From Yersinia aleksiciae (lineage in GTDB: Bacteria; Pseudomonadota; Gammaproteobacteria; Enterobacterales; Enterobacteriaceae): a stretch of DNA of 64,000 nt. The position numbers and the translations under genes are program-made. The notes below the pieces were generated by a model. The model made no database searches, was not told where the DNA came from, and saw only the letters and a program-made list of their open reading frames with translations. Below are positions 39,274 to 53,621 of the stretch, piece after piece. The DNA is taken from positions 1,900,073 to 1,964,072 of the forward strand of contig NZ_CP011975.1 in the NCBI RefSeq assembly GCF_001047675.1. Reading direction: 5' to 3'. The first letter of the stretch is position 1. Every line of letters begins with the position of its first letter.

Positions 39274-40083
39274 TCACACGACATACTTCTCAATTGCCAC
39301 TGCCACACCCTCTTCACTATTCGTCGTGGTAATAAACTGCGCAATCTCTTTTAGCTCAGGAATAGCATTCCCCATCGCCACTCCCACGCCAGCGTAATTA
39401 ACCATCGCGATATCATTACCCTGATCACCCAACGCCATCACATTTTCTTGTGCGATGCCTAAATGGTCAGCCAGCATTTTCACGCCGGTTCCCTTATCGA
39501 CACGCTTACTCAAAATTTCCAGGTAGAAAGGTGCACTCTTCATAATGGTGAAACGCTCGAAAGCCTCGGCAGGCATCATCGCTAATGCACGATCCAGCAT
39601 TTCAGGCTCATCAATCATCATCACTTTCGGGAAGCGCAATGTCGGGTCCATCTCTTCCACAGCACGATATTTCAATGGGATACCGGTCAATAACACTTCA
39701 TGCAGGGTGTATTTGCTGATGTCTTTGTTGGCGGTATATAAGGTATCAAAATCAAAAGCCTGGAAACTGACGCCCATTTTGCGCGATAAAGCTTCAAAAT
39801 AGAGATAATCTTCGAAACTGAGGGTTTCCTGCAAAATACATTCACCAGTGGCGGCTTTTTGGACCAATGCACCATTATTGCTGATGCAATAATCGCCACT
39901 GTTCTCCATATTTAGTTCGCGTAAATAACGTTGGACCCCGATATAAGGCCGACCCGTGGCCAATACCACGCAAACACCTTTCGCTCGAGCAGCATCAATG
40001 GCCTGCTTTACCCGTGGTGTGATTTCATGCTGCGGATTCAGTAACGTGCCGTCCATATCGATAGCGATCAATTCAATAGCCAT
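39274..40083 (-). CDS. yidA: YidA sugar-phosphate phosphatase (HAD, Cof family)
   Basis: HAD-superfamily phosphatase of 269 residues (270 in E. coli), active on sugar phosphates. Motif I is IDMDGTLLNP, motif II VLATGRPY, motif III lysine in SKRVDKGTGV, and motif IV ALGDQGNDIAMV. The type II cap lies between residues about 85 and 190. It sits downstream of gyrB on the same strand, as in E. coli, separated by a terminator. Confidence 0.96.
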   Translation of the reverse strand: MAIELIAIDMDGTLLNPQHEITPRVKQAIDAARAKGVCVVLATGRPYIGVQRYLRELNMENSGDYCISNNGALVQKAATGECILQETLSFEDYLYFEALSRKMGVSFQAFDFDTLYTANKDISKYTLHEVLLTGIPLKYRAVEEMDPTLRFPKVMMIDEPEMLDRALAMMPAEAFERFTIMKSAPFYLEILSKRVDKGTGVKMLADHLGIAQENVMALGDQGNDIAMVNYAGVGVAMGNAIPELKEIAQFITTTNSEEGVAVAIEKYVV

Positions 40084-40193
40084 AGAGTCCTCAGATTTAT
40101 TTAACTAATACCTCATGCTAACGCGATTCAGCGCTCAAATGCTAGTAAGTCTGTGTGCCGTACAATGGTTACGGCGATAGGGGCTGTTTTCAG

Positions 40194-40234
40194 GCAAAAA
40201 AAATCCAGAGACAGTTGCCTGCTCTGGATTTTTT
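40194..40234. terminator. Terminator between gyrB and yidA
   Basis: ATCCAGAG (40203-40210) pairs with CTCTGGAT (40222-40229). A run of A precedes and a run of T follows, so it works on the minus strand for gyrB and would also act on the plus strand. Confidence 0.88.
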
Positions 40235-40255
40235 ATCGCTTATCTTATCCGCAGA

Positions 40256-43775
<3,520 letters not shown>

Positions 43776-43844
43776 GCTGCAAATTTCTTCATTATCGAAG
43801 TAATCAAACTATCAAGGGCGTTATCGTCGCAGGCCATTTGCGTG

Positions 43845-43903
43845 CGGCCAGCGCACAGCCACCGGAGCGTACTTATTGTACGTGAGGATGGCGAGCACTG
43901 CCC
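43845..43903. repeat. Dispersed intergenic repeat between dnaN and recF
   Basis: Contains CCACCGGAGCGTAC, TTATT, GTACGTGAGGATGGCGAGC, with CGTAC (43868-43872) and GTACG (43878-43882) as inverted arms. From memory this layout recurs between genes in Yersinia and Serratia. It is transcribed within the dnaA-dnaN-recF-gyrB operon and would form a small hairpin there. Confidence 0.7.
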
Positions 43904-43939
43904 AATCGCAAAGGGGCAAGTAAGATAGCCCGATAAATA

Positions 43940-45040
43940 TTACAACCGCATTGGCATGACAACGTAGGCCGCGGCCTGACTAGCACCATCTTCGATCTGC
44001 ACACTGGAAACCGAATCAGTCAGTAACAGGCGCACATCTTCGCACTTCAGTGCGTTAAGCACATCAAGCACATAGCTGACGTTGAAACCGATCTCCATTT
44101 CCGTCCCATCGTAGCTGACATCGAGGATCTCTTCCGCTTCTTCCTGCTCAGGGTTATTAGCGGTGATCTTGAGCTGATTTTGGCTAACATAGAGCCGAAC
44201 GCCACGAAACTTCTCGTTAGACAAGATAGCCGCTCGAGCAAAAGCTTGTTTCAGCAAATCACAGCTCGCTTCCAGCGTTTTGTCCGGATTTTTCGGCAAT
44301 ACGCGGCGATAATCAGGGAAGCGGCCATCAACCAGCTTGGAGGTGAAAATAAAATCACCGACATGGGCGCGGATGTTATTACTGCCAATTTGCAGGCGCA
44401 GTGGCGTATCACCACCATCCAGTAACCTCACCAGCTCCATCACGCCTTTACGTGGCACGATCACCGAATGTGACGGCAGCGTCTGGCCAATCGGCATTGA
44501 GCATACCGCCAAACGGTGACCATCTGTCGCGACAGTGCGCAACTCTTCGCCTTCGGTTTCAAACAGCATGCCGTTCAAGTAATAGCGCACATCCTGATGG
44601 GCCATCGAGAACTGAGTGGACTCAATCAGACGCTTCAAAGTGGCTTGCGGTAAAGTGAATTCAACTTCACTCTGCCAGTCATCCAGATTCGGAAAGTCTA
44701 CCGCCGGTAAGGTGGATAACGAGAAGCGGCTGCGACCAGAGCGCACCAATAGGCGATCGCCATCTAATGCAACGGTAATCTCAGCCCCTTCCGGCAAACC
44801 ACGCCAGATATCAAAAAACTTCCGTGCGGGCACTGTTGTAGCACCCTGATCATGGGGCTGGGACAGGGCAACACAGGCCACCATCTCCATCTCCAGATCG
44901 GTCCCGGTCAGGCGCAAAGAACCTTCCGTCACTTGCAGCAACAAGTTACCCAAAATAGGCAACGTAGGGCGTCCACCCAGCGGGCTACTGACCTGTTGCA
45001 GCGGTTTTAGCAGATGCTCACGTTCAATGATAAATTTCAT
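43940..45040 (-). CDS. dnaN: DNA polymerase III beta sliding clamp
   Basis: Sliding clamp of 366 residues, the standard length, made of three similar domains. It begins MKFIIEREHLLKPLQQVSSP and ends in the conserved QAAAYVVMPMRL. The clamp ring tethers polymerase III and recruits repair enzymes. It starts four bases after the dnaA stop, so the two are coupled. Confidence 0.98.
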   Translation of the reverse strand: MKFIIEREHLLKPLQQVSSPLGGRPTLPILGNLLLQVTEGSLRLTGTDLEMEMVACVALSQPHDQGATTVPARKFFDIWRGLPEGAEITVALDGDRLLVRSGRSRFSLSTLPAVDFPNLDDWQSEVEFTLPQATLKRLIESTQFSMAHQDVRYYLNGMLFETEGEELRTVATDGHRLAVCSMPIGQTLPSHSVIVPRKGVMELVRLLDGGDTPLRLQIGSNNIRAHVGDFIFTSKLVDGRFPDYRRVLPKNPDKTLEASCDLLKQAFARAAILSNEKFRGVRLYVSQNQLKITANNPEQEEAEEILDVSYDGTEMEIGFNVSYVLDVLNALKCEDVRLLLTDSVSSVQIEDGASQAAAYVVMPMRL

Positions 45041-45044
45041 AGCG

Positions 45045-46436
45045 CTAGGAGGATAATGTTCTGATTAAGTTAGAGAAATCTTCTTTGATGTCGTGACTTT
45101 CCTCACGCAATTGCTCAATCTTGCGGCAAGCGTGCAACACCGTGGTATGGTCGCGGCCACCAAACGCATCGCCGATTTCAGGCAGGCTGTGGTTGGTTAG
45201 CTCTTTCGCCAGCGCCATCGCCATTTGGCGTGGGCGGGCTACCGAACGTGAACGCCGTTTGGAGAGCAGGTCAGCGACCTTAATTTTATAATATTCTGCG
45301 ACAGTCTTTTGAATATTATCGATAGTCACCAGCTTTTCCTGCAATGCCAGTAAGTCGCGCAGCGCTTCGCGCACAAAATCAATGGTGATTGCCCGGCCAG
45401 TAAAATTGGCGTTAGCGATCACACGATTCAATGCTCCTTCCAGCTCACGCACGTTAGAACGCAGACGCTTGGCAATAAAGAACGCAACCTCACCTGGCAA
45501 GCGAATATCATTTTCATCCGCTTTCTTCATCAGGATCGCGACTCGGGTTTCCAGTTCCGGCGGCTCGATCGCCACCGTTAGGCCCCAGCCAAACCGCGAT
45601 TTTAGGCGATCTTCTACGCCATTGATCTCTTTTGGATAGCGATCTGACGTCAGAATGATCTGCTGATTACCTTCCAGCAAGGCATTAAAGGTGTGGAAAA
45701 ACTCTTCCTGCGAACGCTCTTTATTGGCAAAGAACTGAATATCATCGATTAACAGTGCATCAACCGAACGATAATAGCGCTTAAACTCTTCTATCGCGTT
45801 GTTCTGCAAGGCTTTGACCATATCTTGCACAAAACGCTCTGAATGCATGTAAACCACTTTGGCATTGGCTTTACGGGCCATGATGCCATTCCCCACCGCA
45901 TGTAACAGGTGAGTTTTACCCAAACCTGTACCGCCATAGAGGAATAACGGGTTGTACGCTCCGCCCGGATTATCAGCCACCTGACGTGCTGCTGCACGGG
46001 CCAGTTGGTTCGATTTACCCTCAACGAAGTTATCAAATGTGTGCTTCGGGTTAACATTCGAACGGTAAGAGTGTTCAGGCTGAGCGGGTGAACTGTCCCA
46101 ACTTGGACGCACAGGGGCGCTGCGGGTAACCGGAGCGACAGGCGCGCTAACGCTGGCTGTAACTGGATGACTTTGTGCTGCTCTTACCGCTGGTTTACTC
46201 CCAACTTCAAAACGCAGTAAGGGAACCTCGCTGCCACAAAAGTCATTGAGTAAGCCATTGATATTGTTTAAGTACTTATCACGGACCCAGTCCAGCACAA
46301 AGCGATTAGGTGCGTAAAGCGCCAGAGTATTGTCACTCAGTTCCGCCTGTAGGGGGCGTATCCACATACTAAATTCTGTGGCAGGTAACTCATCCTGCAA
46401 TCGGGCAAGACACTGCTGCCAAAGCGAAAGTGACAC
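45045..46436 (-). CDS. dnaA: Replication initiator DnaA
   Basis: Initiator ATPase of 463 residues. Domain I opens [18 protein letters not shown]; a variable linker (about 85-130, rich in Ala, Pro and Val) follows; the AAA+ domain has [17 protein letters not shown] and [20 protein letters not shown]; domain IV has [20 protein letters not shown] and [20 protein letters not shown]. The start is GTG 46436, as in E. coli; an upstream in-frame ATG at 46448 gives a poorer N-terminus. It is divergent from rpmH with an autoregulatory DnaA box between. Confidence 0.98.
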   Translation of the reverse strand: MSLSLWQQCLARLQDELPATEFSMWIRPLQAELSDNTLALYAPNRFVLDWVRDKYLNNINGLLNDFCGSEVPLLRFEVGSKPAVRAAQSHPVTASVSAPVAPVTRSAPVRPSWDSSPAQPEHSYRSNVNPKHTFDNFVEGKSNQLARAAARQVADNPGGAYNPLFLYGGTGLGKTHLLHAVGNGIMARKANAKVVYMHSERFVQDMVKALQNNAIEEFKRYYRSVDALLIDDIQFFANKERSQEEFFHTFNALLEGNQQIILTSDRYPKEINGVEDRLKSRFGWGLTVAIEPPELETRVAILMKKADENDIRLPGEVAFFIAKRLRSNVRELEGALNRVIANANFTGRAITIDFVREALRDLLALQEKLVTIDNIQKTVAEYYKIKVADLLSKRRSRSVARPRQMAMALAKELTNHSLPEIGDAFGGRDHTTVLHACRKIEQLREESHDIKEDFSNLIRTLSS

Positions 46437-46688
46437 GGCGGACTCCACTCGAACAAGATCAATAAAAGAAAGAAATCAGGATTTTTGCAACTCATCGTTT
46501 TTGACACACGCCAATATGGCCTGTAGCAAGCCAAGGTGACATGCGAACCGTTTTTCGGTTGTTTTTACGACTAACATCTCCCCAAGATCCCGGAGTAGTG
46601 ATCCCAGAGTAATAGATGCGATCGGAATGGCGGATCATAGCGCAAAAGGAGCAATAGATCCTCCCCTTCCTCACAGATTAGATCCTTT

Positions 46689-46697
46689 TTATCCACA
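46689..46697 (+). promoter_or_regulatory. Perfect DnaA box in the dnaA upstream region
   Basis: TTATCCACA is an exact match to the consensus, 253 bp upstream of the dnaA start. Its position fits DnaA autoregulation; no cluster of boxes was seen, so this is not oriC. Confidence 0.85.
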
Positions 46698-47006
46698 GGG
46701 CATAACTTCTGCTGGGAGTGTAACCCAGCGCACAGCTTTTCGTGCGCCTCATCGTCAAGGATCCCGAAATATTTCAGATTATACTGGTATCACCTTCCCC
46801 TTTTCCGGCAACTGATCCCCATTATTCCACAAAGGATCTCACGGCGATCCTTGCGATTTATTCGGGAGTCCGTATAATCCTCAGCCCTACGTGTGATGAC
46901 TGTTATCTTGATGGCCTCGGTCAAAAAGAGACCAGCAGTAAACACGGACAGGCTCTTGGTAAACTCCCGATACAGAAAACTTCTGTGCGGGCGTGCGCAA
47001 TGTCAA

Positions 47007-47035
47007 TTGACTCAGGACTGTACAATTATTACAAT
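47007..47035 (+). promoter_or_regulatory. rpmH promoter
   Basis: TTGACT (47007-47012), a 17-bp spacer, TACAAT (47030-47035). This is a near-consensus sigma70 promoter about 105 bp before the rpmH start, as expected for a highly expressed ribosomal gene. Confidence 0.8.
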
Positions 47036-47127
47036 CCCGCTTCTTTATATGTTGCGATTGAGGCGTCGGTGTCTTCACTCCGAGCAGCCAAACGCGTTTA
47101 CTGAATCAGTAATTATTTTAAGTTTAG

Positions 47128-47280
<153 letters not shown>

Positions 47281-47298
47281 TAAAAGCTAACCATCTCA

Positions 47299-47658
47299 GT
47301 GGTTAAGCTAGCATTTCCTAGGGAGTTACGTTTGTTAACTCCCAGTCATTTCACTTTCGTCTTCCAGCAGCCACTACGGGCTGGCACGCCGCAAATCACC
47401 ATCCTCGGCCGCCTGAACGAGCTGGGGCATCCCCGCATCGGTCTTACCGTCGCCAAAAAACATGTCAAACGTGCTCACGAACGTAATCGGATAAAGCGCC
47501 TAACCCGCGAAAGCTTCCGTTTGCATCAGCACACGTTACCGTCTATGGATTTTGTCGTTTTGGTGAAAAAGGGTGTGGCTGACCTCGATAACCGTGCGTT
47601 GACGGAAGCTTTGGAAAAATTATGGCGTCGCCACTGTCGCCAGGCTCCCGCATCCTGA
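47299..47658 (+). CDS. rnpA: Ribonuclease P protein component
   Basis: Protein subunit of RNase P (5' maturation of tRNAs), 119 residues. It begins [20 protein letters not shown] from a GTG at 47299 and carries the RNR signature [16 protein letters not shown]. The GTG is the accepted start in E. coli. Its 3' end overlaps yidD by 37 bp in another frame. Confidence 0.97.
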   Translation: MVKLAFPRELRLLTPSHFTFVFQQPLRAGTPQITILGRLNELGHPRIGLTVAKKHVKRAHERNRIKRLTRESFRLHQHTLPSMDFVVLVKKGVADLDNRALTEALEKLWRRHCRQAPAS

Positions 47659-47879
47659 TCGGGCTAATCAGGGGCTATCAGCTCGTGATAAGTCCGCTGT
47701 TGGGGCCGCGTTGTCGTTTCCATCCGACGTGCTCTCATTACGGAATTGAGGCATTGCGCCGGTTTGGCATGATAAAAGGCAGTTGGTTAACACTGAAACG
47801 CGTATTAAAATGCCACCCTTTGAACCCAGGTGGCGATGATCCCGTGCCGCCGAAACCCGACGATAACAGAGAACACTAA
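47622..47879 (+). CDS. yidD: YidD membrane protein insertion efficiency factor
   Basis: 85-residue amphipathic inner-membrane protein that helps YidC-dependent insertion. Conserved core: [35 protein letters not shown], and [13 protein letters not shown], with three conserved cysteines. The start lies inside rnpA and the stop is two bases before yidC, which fits a tightly coupled operon. Confidence 0.97.
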   Translation: MASPLSPGSRILIGLIRGYQLVISPLLGPRCRFHPTCSHYGIEALRRFGMIKGSWLTLKRVLKCHPLNPGGDDPVPPKPDDNREH

Positions 47880-47881
47880 CG

Positions 47882-49528
47882 ATGGATTCGCAACGCAATC
47901 TTCTACTCATCGCTCTGCTGTTCGTGTCTTTCATGATCTGGCAAGCCTGGCAAGTGGATAACAATCCACAACCTGCGGCCCAGACCACGCAACAGACTGC
48001 GAATACTGCTACCGGTGATAAAGCAAGTCAGGCCGTGCCAGCCAGTGGTCAGGGTCAACTGATTACTGTAAAAACTGATGTGCTGTCTCTGACCATTAAT
48101 ACCCGTGGCGGTGACATCGAGCAGGCTAACCTGCTGGCTTACCCGGATGCTCTGGGTTCAGACAAAACTTTCGAATTACTGGAAACCACTCCAGCTTTCG
48201 TTTATCAGGCGCAAAGCGGCTTGACAGGCAAAAGCGGCCCGGATAATCCAGCTAACGGTGAGCGCCCGCTATTTGAAGCGCCACAGACCAGCTTTGTATT
48301 AGCTGATGGTCAGGACGAACTGCGCATTCCATTGACCTTCACCGGCAAAGACGGCTCCGTTTTCACCAAAACTTTCGTGCTAAAACGTAACGATTACGCC
48401 ATTGGCGTGGATTATCACGTTAAAAACGCCTCAGATGCCCCATTGGAACTGACGCTGTTTGGCCAATTGAAGCAAAGCATCAACTTGCCTAAACACCGTG
48501 ATACCGGCAGCAATAACTTTGCGCTGCATACTTATCGTGGTGCGGCTTACTCTTCTGATGACACTAAATATAAAAAATACAGCTTTAGTGACATTGAAGA
48601 CAAAAGTTTAGACATCTCCACCAAAGGTGGCTGGGTTGCGATGTTGCAGCAGTATTTCGCAACGGCGTGGATCCCAGCGGCTAACGAAACCAACACCTTC
48701 TACTCCGCTGACTTGGGTAACGGTCTGGCTGCTATCGGCTTCAAAGGTACGCCTGTCGTCATTCAACCCGGTGAGCAGAAACAACTGGGTGCCACCTTGT
48801 GGGTTGGCCCGGAAATTCAGGACAAAATGGCGGCCATCGCGCCACATCTGGATCTGACGGTTGATTATGGTTGGTTATGGTTTATCTCTCAGCCACTGTT
48901 CAAACTGCTGAAATTCATTCACAGTTTTGTCGGTAACTGGGGCTTCTCCATCATTGTTATCACCTTTATCGTGCGCGGTATCATGTACCCGCTGACGAAG
49001 GCGCAATACACCTCGATGGCGAAAATGCGTTTGCTACAGCCTAAACTGGCTGCCATGCGTGAGCGTATCGGCGACGATAAGCAACGTATGAGTCAGGAAA
49101 TGATGGCGCTGTACAAAGCTGAGAAGGTTAACCCACTGGGTGGCTGCTTACCGCTGGTCATTCAGATGCCAATCTTCCTGGCGTTGTACTACATGTTGAT
49201 GAGCTCGGTTGAATTGCGCCACGCGCCGTTCATCTTGTGGATTCATGACCTGTCAGCACAAGACCCGTACTACATTCTGCCAATTCTGATGGGTATCACC
49301 ATGTACTTCATTCAGAAGATGTCACCAACCACCGTGACTGACCCGATGCAGCAGAAGATCATGACTTTCATGCCAGTCATCTTCACTGTGTTCTTCCTGT
49401 GGTTCCCGGCGGGTCTGGTTCTGTACTATATCGTCAGTAACCTGGTGACCATCCTGCAACAGCAGTTGATTTATCGTGGTCTGGAAAAACGTGGCTTACA
49501 CAGCCGCGATAAGAAAAAACAGTCTTAA
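47882..49528 (+). CDS. yidC: YidC membrane protein insertase
   Basis: Inner-membrane insertase and Sec partner of 548 residues. The N-terminal helix ([18 protein letters not shown]) is followed by a large periplasmic beta domain (about 30-340). Five C-terminal helices include the conserved arginine in [20 protein letters not shown] and the cytoplasmic hairpin [15 protein letters not shown]. The tail ends RDKKKQS. A clear terminator follows at 49766 after a repeat-rich gap. Confidence 0.98.
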   Translation: MDSQRNLLLIALLFVSFMIWQAWQVDNNPQPAAQTTQQTANTATGDKASQAVPASGQGQLITVKTDVLSLTINTRGGDIEQANLLAYPDALGSDKTFELLETTPAFVYQAQSGLTGKSGPDNPANGERPLFEAPQTSFVLADGQDELRIPLTFTGKDGSVFTKTFVLKRNDYAIGVDYHVKNASDAPLELTLFGQLKQSINLPKHRDTGSNNFALHTYRGAAYSSDDTKYKKYSFSDIEDKSLDISTKGGWVAMLQQYFATAWIPAANETNTFYSADLGNGLAAIGFKGTPVVIQPGEQKQLGATLWVGPEIQDKMAAIAPHLDLTVDYGWLWFISQPLFKLLKFIHSFVGNWGFSIIVITFIVRGIMYPLTKAQYTSMAKMRLLQPKLAAMRERIGDDKQRMSQEMMALYKAEKVNPLGGCLPLVIQMPIFLALYYMLMSSVELRHAPFILWIHDLSAQDPYYILPILMGITMYFIQKMSPTTVTDPMQQKIMTFMPVIFTVFFLWFPAGLVLYYIVSNLVTILQQQLIYRGLEKRGLHSRDKKKQS

Positions 49529-49655
49529 TAGAGAGATACCCAAATTAATTGGAGTTGCAGCGGTAAAGCCCAAGGATGGGCCGAGTAGATAAACCACTCA
49601 CAACGCGGTAACGTCAAGTCAGCAGGGTATCAAGCAGACCGTTGACAAAGTTGAT

Positions 49656-49728
49656 TAGCGGGGAAATGTGACGAATGGGTCGTCACGGCGTAAGCCGTCG
49701 GAGCGCCCATCGGTGCAGTCGCCCCGCC
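49656..49728. repeat. Dispersed intergenic palindromic repeat, copy B
   Basis: About 73 bp. Ends GCGGGGAAATGTG and GCAGTCGCCCCGC can pair, and the middle contains ACGGCGTAAGCCGT, itself a palindrome. It matches the reverse complement of copy A and, less closely, copies C and D. Confidence 0.88.
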
Positions 49729-49765
49729 AGTCACCAAGCTATAAATGAGATTTGTCAGCAAGCTC

Positions 49766-49797
49766 AAGGCGGTCAATATGACCGCCTTATTCTTTTT
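49766..49797 (+). terminator. Rho-independent terminator of yidC
   Basis: AAGGCGGTCA (49766-49775), loop ATA, TGACCGCCTT (49779-49788), then ATTCTTTTT. A perfect 10-bp stem with a U-rich tail. Confidence 0.9.
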
Positions 49798-49861
49798 ACA
49801 GAAGCCTGATTTTAGTGATTCAGGCTTGTGCAAAAACAATAAGTTAAAGAGAGAAACAACC

Positions 49862-51226
49862 ATGAGCGCCACTGATACTATCGTCGCACAAGCAACGCCG
49901 CCAGGCCGTGGTGGCGTGGGTATTTTACGTGTTTCTGGTCGTGCCGCCGCTGCCGTCGCGCAGGCGGTTTTGGGTAAATTACCCAAACCACGTTATGCCG
50001 ATTACCTGCCGTTTAAAGACGTCGATGGCAGTACGCTGGATCAAGGTATTGCTCTCTACTTCCCCGGCCCGAACTCCTTCACTGGCGAGGACGTGCTGGA
50101 ACTGCAAGGTCACGGCGGCCCGGTAATACTGGATCTGCTGTTAAAACGCATTCTAGCCCTGCCAGGGCTGCGGATTGCCCGTCCGGGTGAGTTCTCTGAG
50201 CGCGCATTCCTCAACGACAAGCTGGATTTGGCACAAGCAGAGGCGATTGCCGACCTGATTGATGCCAGCTCAGAGCAAGCCGCGCGTTCGGCGGTGAACT
50301 CATTGCAGGGAGCATTTTCCCTTCGTATCCATCAATTGGTGGAAGCACTTACTCACCTGCGAATCTACGTCGAGGCTGCCATTGACTTCCCAGATGAGGA
50401 AATTGACTTCCTTTCTGACGGCAAGATTGAAGGCCAGTTGAACGGCGTGATGGCCGACCTGGAACAGGTGCGCACTGAAGCGCGCCAAGGCAGTTTGCTG
50501 CGCGAAGGGATGAAAGTGGTAATTGCAGGTCGCCCTAACGCCGGTAAATCTAGTCTGCTCAATGCGTTAGCAGGCCGTGAAGCCGCGATTGTCACCGATA
50601 TTGCCGGAACCACCCGTGATGTATTACGGGAACATATTCATATCGATGGGATGCCACTGCATATCATCGACACCGCCGGTTTACGCGAAGCCAGTGACGA
50701 AGTTGAGCGCATTGGTATCGAACGGGCGTGGCATGAGATTGAACAAGCCGACCGAGTGCTGTTTATGGTTGATGGCACCACCACAGATGCCACCGAGCCC
50801 GCCGCGATTTGGCCGGAGTTTATGGCGCGTTTGCCCTCGACACTCCCTATCACTGTAGTGCGTAATAAAGCGGATATCACCGGTGAGACGTTAGGGCTAA
50901 CAGAAGTGAATGGTCACTCACTAATTCGCTTGTCCGCCCGAACTGGCGAGGGTATTGACCTGCTGCGTAACCACTTGAAGCAGAGTATGGGCTTTACCAG
51001 CAACACGGAAGGCGGTTTTCTGGCTCGCCGCCGCCATTTGCAGGCACTGGAAACAGCCGCACAGCATTTGGTACAGGGCAATGAACAGTTAGTAAGCGCT
51101 TACGCCGGTGAACTACTGGCGGAAGAATTACGTTTAGCACAACAGTCATTGAGTGAAATTACCGGTGAATTTAGCTCGGATGACTTACTGGGGCGCATTT
51201 TCTCCAGTTTTTGTATCGGAAAATGA
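49862..51226 (+). CDS. mnmE: tRNA modification GTPase MnmE
   Basis: GTPase (TrmE) that, with MnmG, modifies the wobble uridine of tRNAs; 454 residues. The N-terminal folate-binding domain opens [20 protein letters not shown]. The central G domain has [29 protein letters not shown] and NKADIT; the C-terminus ends FCIGK with the catalytic cysteine. ATG 49862 was chosen over an in-frame ATG at 49745 because the latter overlaps the yidC terminator and adds 39 non-family residues. Confidence 0.97.
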   Translation: MSATDTIVAQATPPGRGGVGILRVSGRAAAAVAQAVLGKLPKPRYADYLPFKDVDGSTLDQGIALYFPGPNSFTGEDVLELQGHGGPVILDLLLKRILALPGLRIARPGEFSERAFLNDKLDLAQAEAIADLIDASSEQAARSAVNSLQGAFSLRIHQLVEALTHLRIYVEAAIDFPDEEIDFLSDGKIEGQLNGVMADLEQVRTEARQGSLLREGMKVVIAGRPNAGKSSLLNALAGREAAIVTDIAGTTRDVLREHIHIDGMPLHIIDTAGLREASDEVERIGIERAWHEIEQADRVLFMVDGTTTDATEPAAIWPEFMARLPSTLPITVVRNKADITGETLGLTEVNGHSLIRLSARTGEGIDLLRNHLKQSMGFTSNTEGGFLARRRHLQALETAAQHLVQGNEQLVSAYAGELLAEELRLAQQSLSEITGEFSSDDLLGRIFSSFCIGK

Positions 51227-51243
51227 GTGTAATTCGCTAGCGC

Positions 51244-51279
51244 GAGAGCAGATTATCGCTAATTTTGATAATCTTGCTC
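51244..51279 (+). terminator. Hairpin after mnmE
   Basis: AGAGCAGATTATC (51244-51256) pairs with GATAATC-T-TGCTCT (51266-51279) with one bulged base. No U-run follows, so it may be a Rho-dependent or processing structure. Confidence 0.5.
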
Positions 51280-51372
51280 TATGTGTCTGAACTGTGCAGC
51301 GGCTTGAGCTATCAAAATCAGTACTGCACAGTGGCTCGAACACTTAACTCTATCCCTAAATTTGAGGTATCC

Positions 51373-52572
51373 ATGATTATAAAACCACGTGTACGCGGCT
51401 TTATCTGTGTGACTGCTCACCCGGCGGGCTGTGAAGCCAACGTCAAAAAGCAAATCGATTATGTCACCGCAGAAGGCCCAATCGCTAACGGCCCAAAACG
51501 AGTATTAGTGATTGGTGCGTCAACTGGATACGGGCTGGCAGCTCGCATTACAGCAGCATTTGGTTGTGGTGCCGATACCCTGGGTGTTTTCTTTGAACGT
51601 CCTGGTGAAGAGAACAAACCAGCAACCTCTGGTTGGTACAATAGCGCGGCGTTCCATAAGTTTGCCGAGCAAAAAGGCCTGTACGCGAAGAGCATCAATG
51701 GCGATGCTTTCTCCGATCAGATTAAGCAACTGACCATTGACGCGATCAAACAAGATTTAGGTCAAGTTGATCAGGTGATCTACAGCCTGGCCTCGCCACG
51801 TCGTACTCACCCGAAAACTGGCGAAGTGTTTAACTCCACACTGAAACCTATCGGCCATGAAGTTAAATTCCGTGGTCTTGATACCGATAAAGAAGTGATC
51901 AAAGAAGCCGTGCTGCAACCGGCAACCCAAGAAGAGATCGACAACACGGTCGCGGTCATGGGCGGCGAAGACTGGCAGATGTGGATTGATGCACTGTTGG
52001 AAGCAGGTGTGTTGGCTGAAGGTGCACAAACCACTGCCTTCACCTACTTGGGCGAGAAAATCACCCATGATATCTACTGGAACGGTTCCATTGGCGCAGC
52101 TAAAAAGGATCTGGACCAAAAAGTATTGGCTATCCGCGATAGCTTGGCAGCCCACGGCGGCGGCGATGCCCGTGTGTCTGTGCTGAAAGCTGTTGTGACC
52201 CAAGCCAGCTCTGCCATTCCAATGATGCCACTCTATTTGTCACTGTTATTCAAAGTGATGAAAGAGAAAGGCACTCACGAAGGTTGTATCGAGCAGGTCT
52301 ATTCGCTGTATAAAGACAGCCTGTGTGGTAACGCGCCACATATGGACCAAGAGGGCCGTCTGCGCGCTGACTACAAAGAGCTGGCTCCTGAAGTTCAAAG
52401 CCAGGTGCAGCAGTTGTGGGATCAAGTCACTAATGACAACATCTATCAACTGACTGATTTCGTTGGCTATAAAACCGAATTCCTCAATCTGTTCGGTTTC
52501 TCAGTCGACGGTGTGGACTATGACGCCGATGTTAACCCTGACGTAAAAATCCCGAATCTGATTCAGGGCTAA
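51373..52572 (+). CDS. fabV: FabV trans-2-enoyl-ACP/CoA reductase
   Basis: NADH-dependent enoyl reductase for the last step of fatty-acid elongation, 399 residues, as in Y. pestis FabV. The catalytic Tyr-x8-Lys is Y235 ([13 protein letters not shown]) and K244. A Rossmann motif, [16 protein letters not shown], is at residues 44-59. ATG 51373 was chosen; earlier in-frame codons from 51265 give no family match. FabV enzymes tolerate triclosan. It lies between mnmE and the metQ-like gene as a single unit. Confidence 0.97.
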   Translation: MIIKPRVRGFICVTAHPAGCEANVKKQIDYVTAEGPIANGPKRVLVIGASTGYGLAARITAAFGCGADTLGVFFERPGEENKPATSGWYNSAAFHKFAEQKGLYAKSINGDAFSDQIKQLTIDAIKQDLGQVDQVIYSLASPRRTHPKTGEVFNSTLKPIGHEVKFRGLDTDKEVIKEAVLQPATQEEIDNTVAVMGGEDWQMWIDALLEAGVLAEGAQTTAFTYLGEKITHDIYWNGSIGAAKKDLDQKVLAIRDSLAAHGGGDARVSVLKAVVTQASSAIPMMPLYLSLLFKVMKEKGTHEGCIEQVYSLYKDSLCGNAPHMDQEGRLRADYKELAPEVQSQVQQLWDQVTNDNIYQLTDFVGYKTEFLNLFGFSVDGVDYDADVNPDVKIPNLIQG

Positions 52573-52594
52573 ACTCAGGTTTACCGTACTCAAA

Positions 52595-52626
52595 CCCGCT
52601 GCGCTGCAACACCACAGCGCAGTGGG
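52595..52626 (+). terminator. Hairpin after fabV
   Basis: CCCGCTGCGCTG (52595-52606) pairs with CAGCGCAGTGGG (52615-52626), with a G-T pair. TTAATCATCTTCTT follows, a modest U-rich tail. It fits the fabV terminator. Confidence 0.65.
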
Positions 52627-52799
52627 TTAATCATCTTCTTATGACTCCCCGCCCTTATACTTTCCTGATAGTGCTATAGCTTTATAATAGATAAGCTAAG
52701 TCTATATTCTTCGTTTACCACAAACGCAATCACCTGCAACCTTGTGAATAAATTCTCCTTTAGATACTGAATTAATATTTACTCCACAGGGAAATGATG

Positions 52800-53609
52800 A
52801 TGAGAATATCTTCACTGGCAGCGCCTCTCCTTAGCTTAATTATTTTAACGTCACTGAACGCTCACAGTGAGGAGCAGAAATTAATTAAATTAGGATTTAA
52901 TCCCGGCCCTTATAAAGAACAATTCGAAAAGGGCGTGGCCCCCTATCTGATAAACAAAGGCTACCGCATTGAATATAAAGATTTCAATGATGGCATCCAG
53001 GTCAATAATGCTGTCAGTACCGGTGAAATTGATGGCAATATCATGCAGCATCCGATTTATCTGCAAGCCATAAATGACCGGTTACGTATTGATAATACAG
53101 GTATTGTTCAGGTGCCAACGCCGCCTATGGGGCTATATTCCAATCAGCATCAGAAAGAAGATAAGCCCAAAGATGGTGCATGGATTTCCGTCCCAAACCA
53201 ACCCTCAAATGAGTATCGTGCGGCACTCTTGCTGCAATCTATTGGCTGGATAAAGCTGAAAGAGAGAATTGATCCAGCGACCTTCTCACAGAAGGATATT
53301 GCGGAAAATCCGTATCATCTAGTGATCAAAGAGATGGATAATGCCCAGCAAGTCAGGGCGCTGCCTGATGTCGATTTTGGTGCTATTCAGGGTAATTTTG
53401 CCGTATCCAACGGAATCAAACTCACCTCCGCTCTGCAACTTGAAAAACCCACTACGCAATTTGTTAATGTAGTGACCGTGGCCGGTAAAAATAAAGATGC
53501 TGAGTTTGCCAAAGATATTATTGCTGGATATCACTCGCCTGAGTTCAAAAAATATATTCTAGAAAACGAAAAATATAGCGGTTATATGCTGCCTGATTAT
53601 CTGAACTAA
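52800..53609 (+). CDS. MetQ/NlpA-family periplasmic binding protein
   Basis: Substrate-binding protein for a methionine-type ABC importer, 269 residues. The mature part shows the NlpA pattern IKLGFNPGPYKEQFEKGVAP, GEIDGNIMQHPIYLQAIND and PNQPSNEYRAALLLQSIGW. The signal peptide (about residues 1-21, LTSLNAHSEEQK) has no cysteine lipobox, unlike E. coli MetQ, so it should be soluble in the periplasm. Three in-frame ATGs occur (52794, 52797, 52800); the last has ACAGGG at usable spacing. First of a Q-N-I operon. Substrate may be methionine or a related compound. Confidence 0.88.
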   Translation: MRISSLAAPLLSLIILTSLNAHSEEQKLIKLGFNPGPYKEQFEKGVAPYLINKGYRIEYKDFNDGIQVNNAVSTGEIDGNIMQHPIYLQAINDRLRIDNTGIVQVPTPPMGLYSNQHQKEDKPKDGAWISVPNQPSNEYRAALLLQSIGWIKLKERIDPATFSQKDIAENPYHLVIKEMDNAQQVRALPDVDFGAIQGNFAVSNGIKLTSALQLEKPTTQFVNVVTVAGKNKDAEFAKDIIAGYHSPEFKKYILENEKYSGYMLPDYLN

Positions 53610-53621
53610 CGGGATAACCTG

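Larger units (their letters stand above)
49529..49861. repeat. Repeat-rich gap between yidC and mnmE
   Basis: The 333-bp gap holds an ERIC-like end (49537-49560, TACCCAAATTAATTGGAGTT then GCAG), copy B of the dispersed palindromic repeat (49656-49728), and the yidC terminator. A second hairpin, AAGCCTGA (49802-49809) with TCAGGCTT (49820-49827), has no U-run and lies just before the mnmE ribosome site. No gene was found. Confidence 0.75.

Noticed and set aside
46689-46697. Possible replication origin near dnaA
   Set aside because: Only one perfect DnaA box was seen, with no box cluster or AT-rich 13-mers; in enterobacteria oriC lies by mioC and mnmG, elsewhere.
46627-47104. Short plus-strand frames between dnaA and rpmH
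   Set aside because: They cover the DnaA box and the rpmH promoter and have no ribosome sites or similarity.
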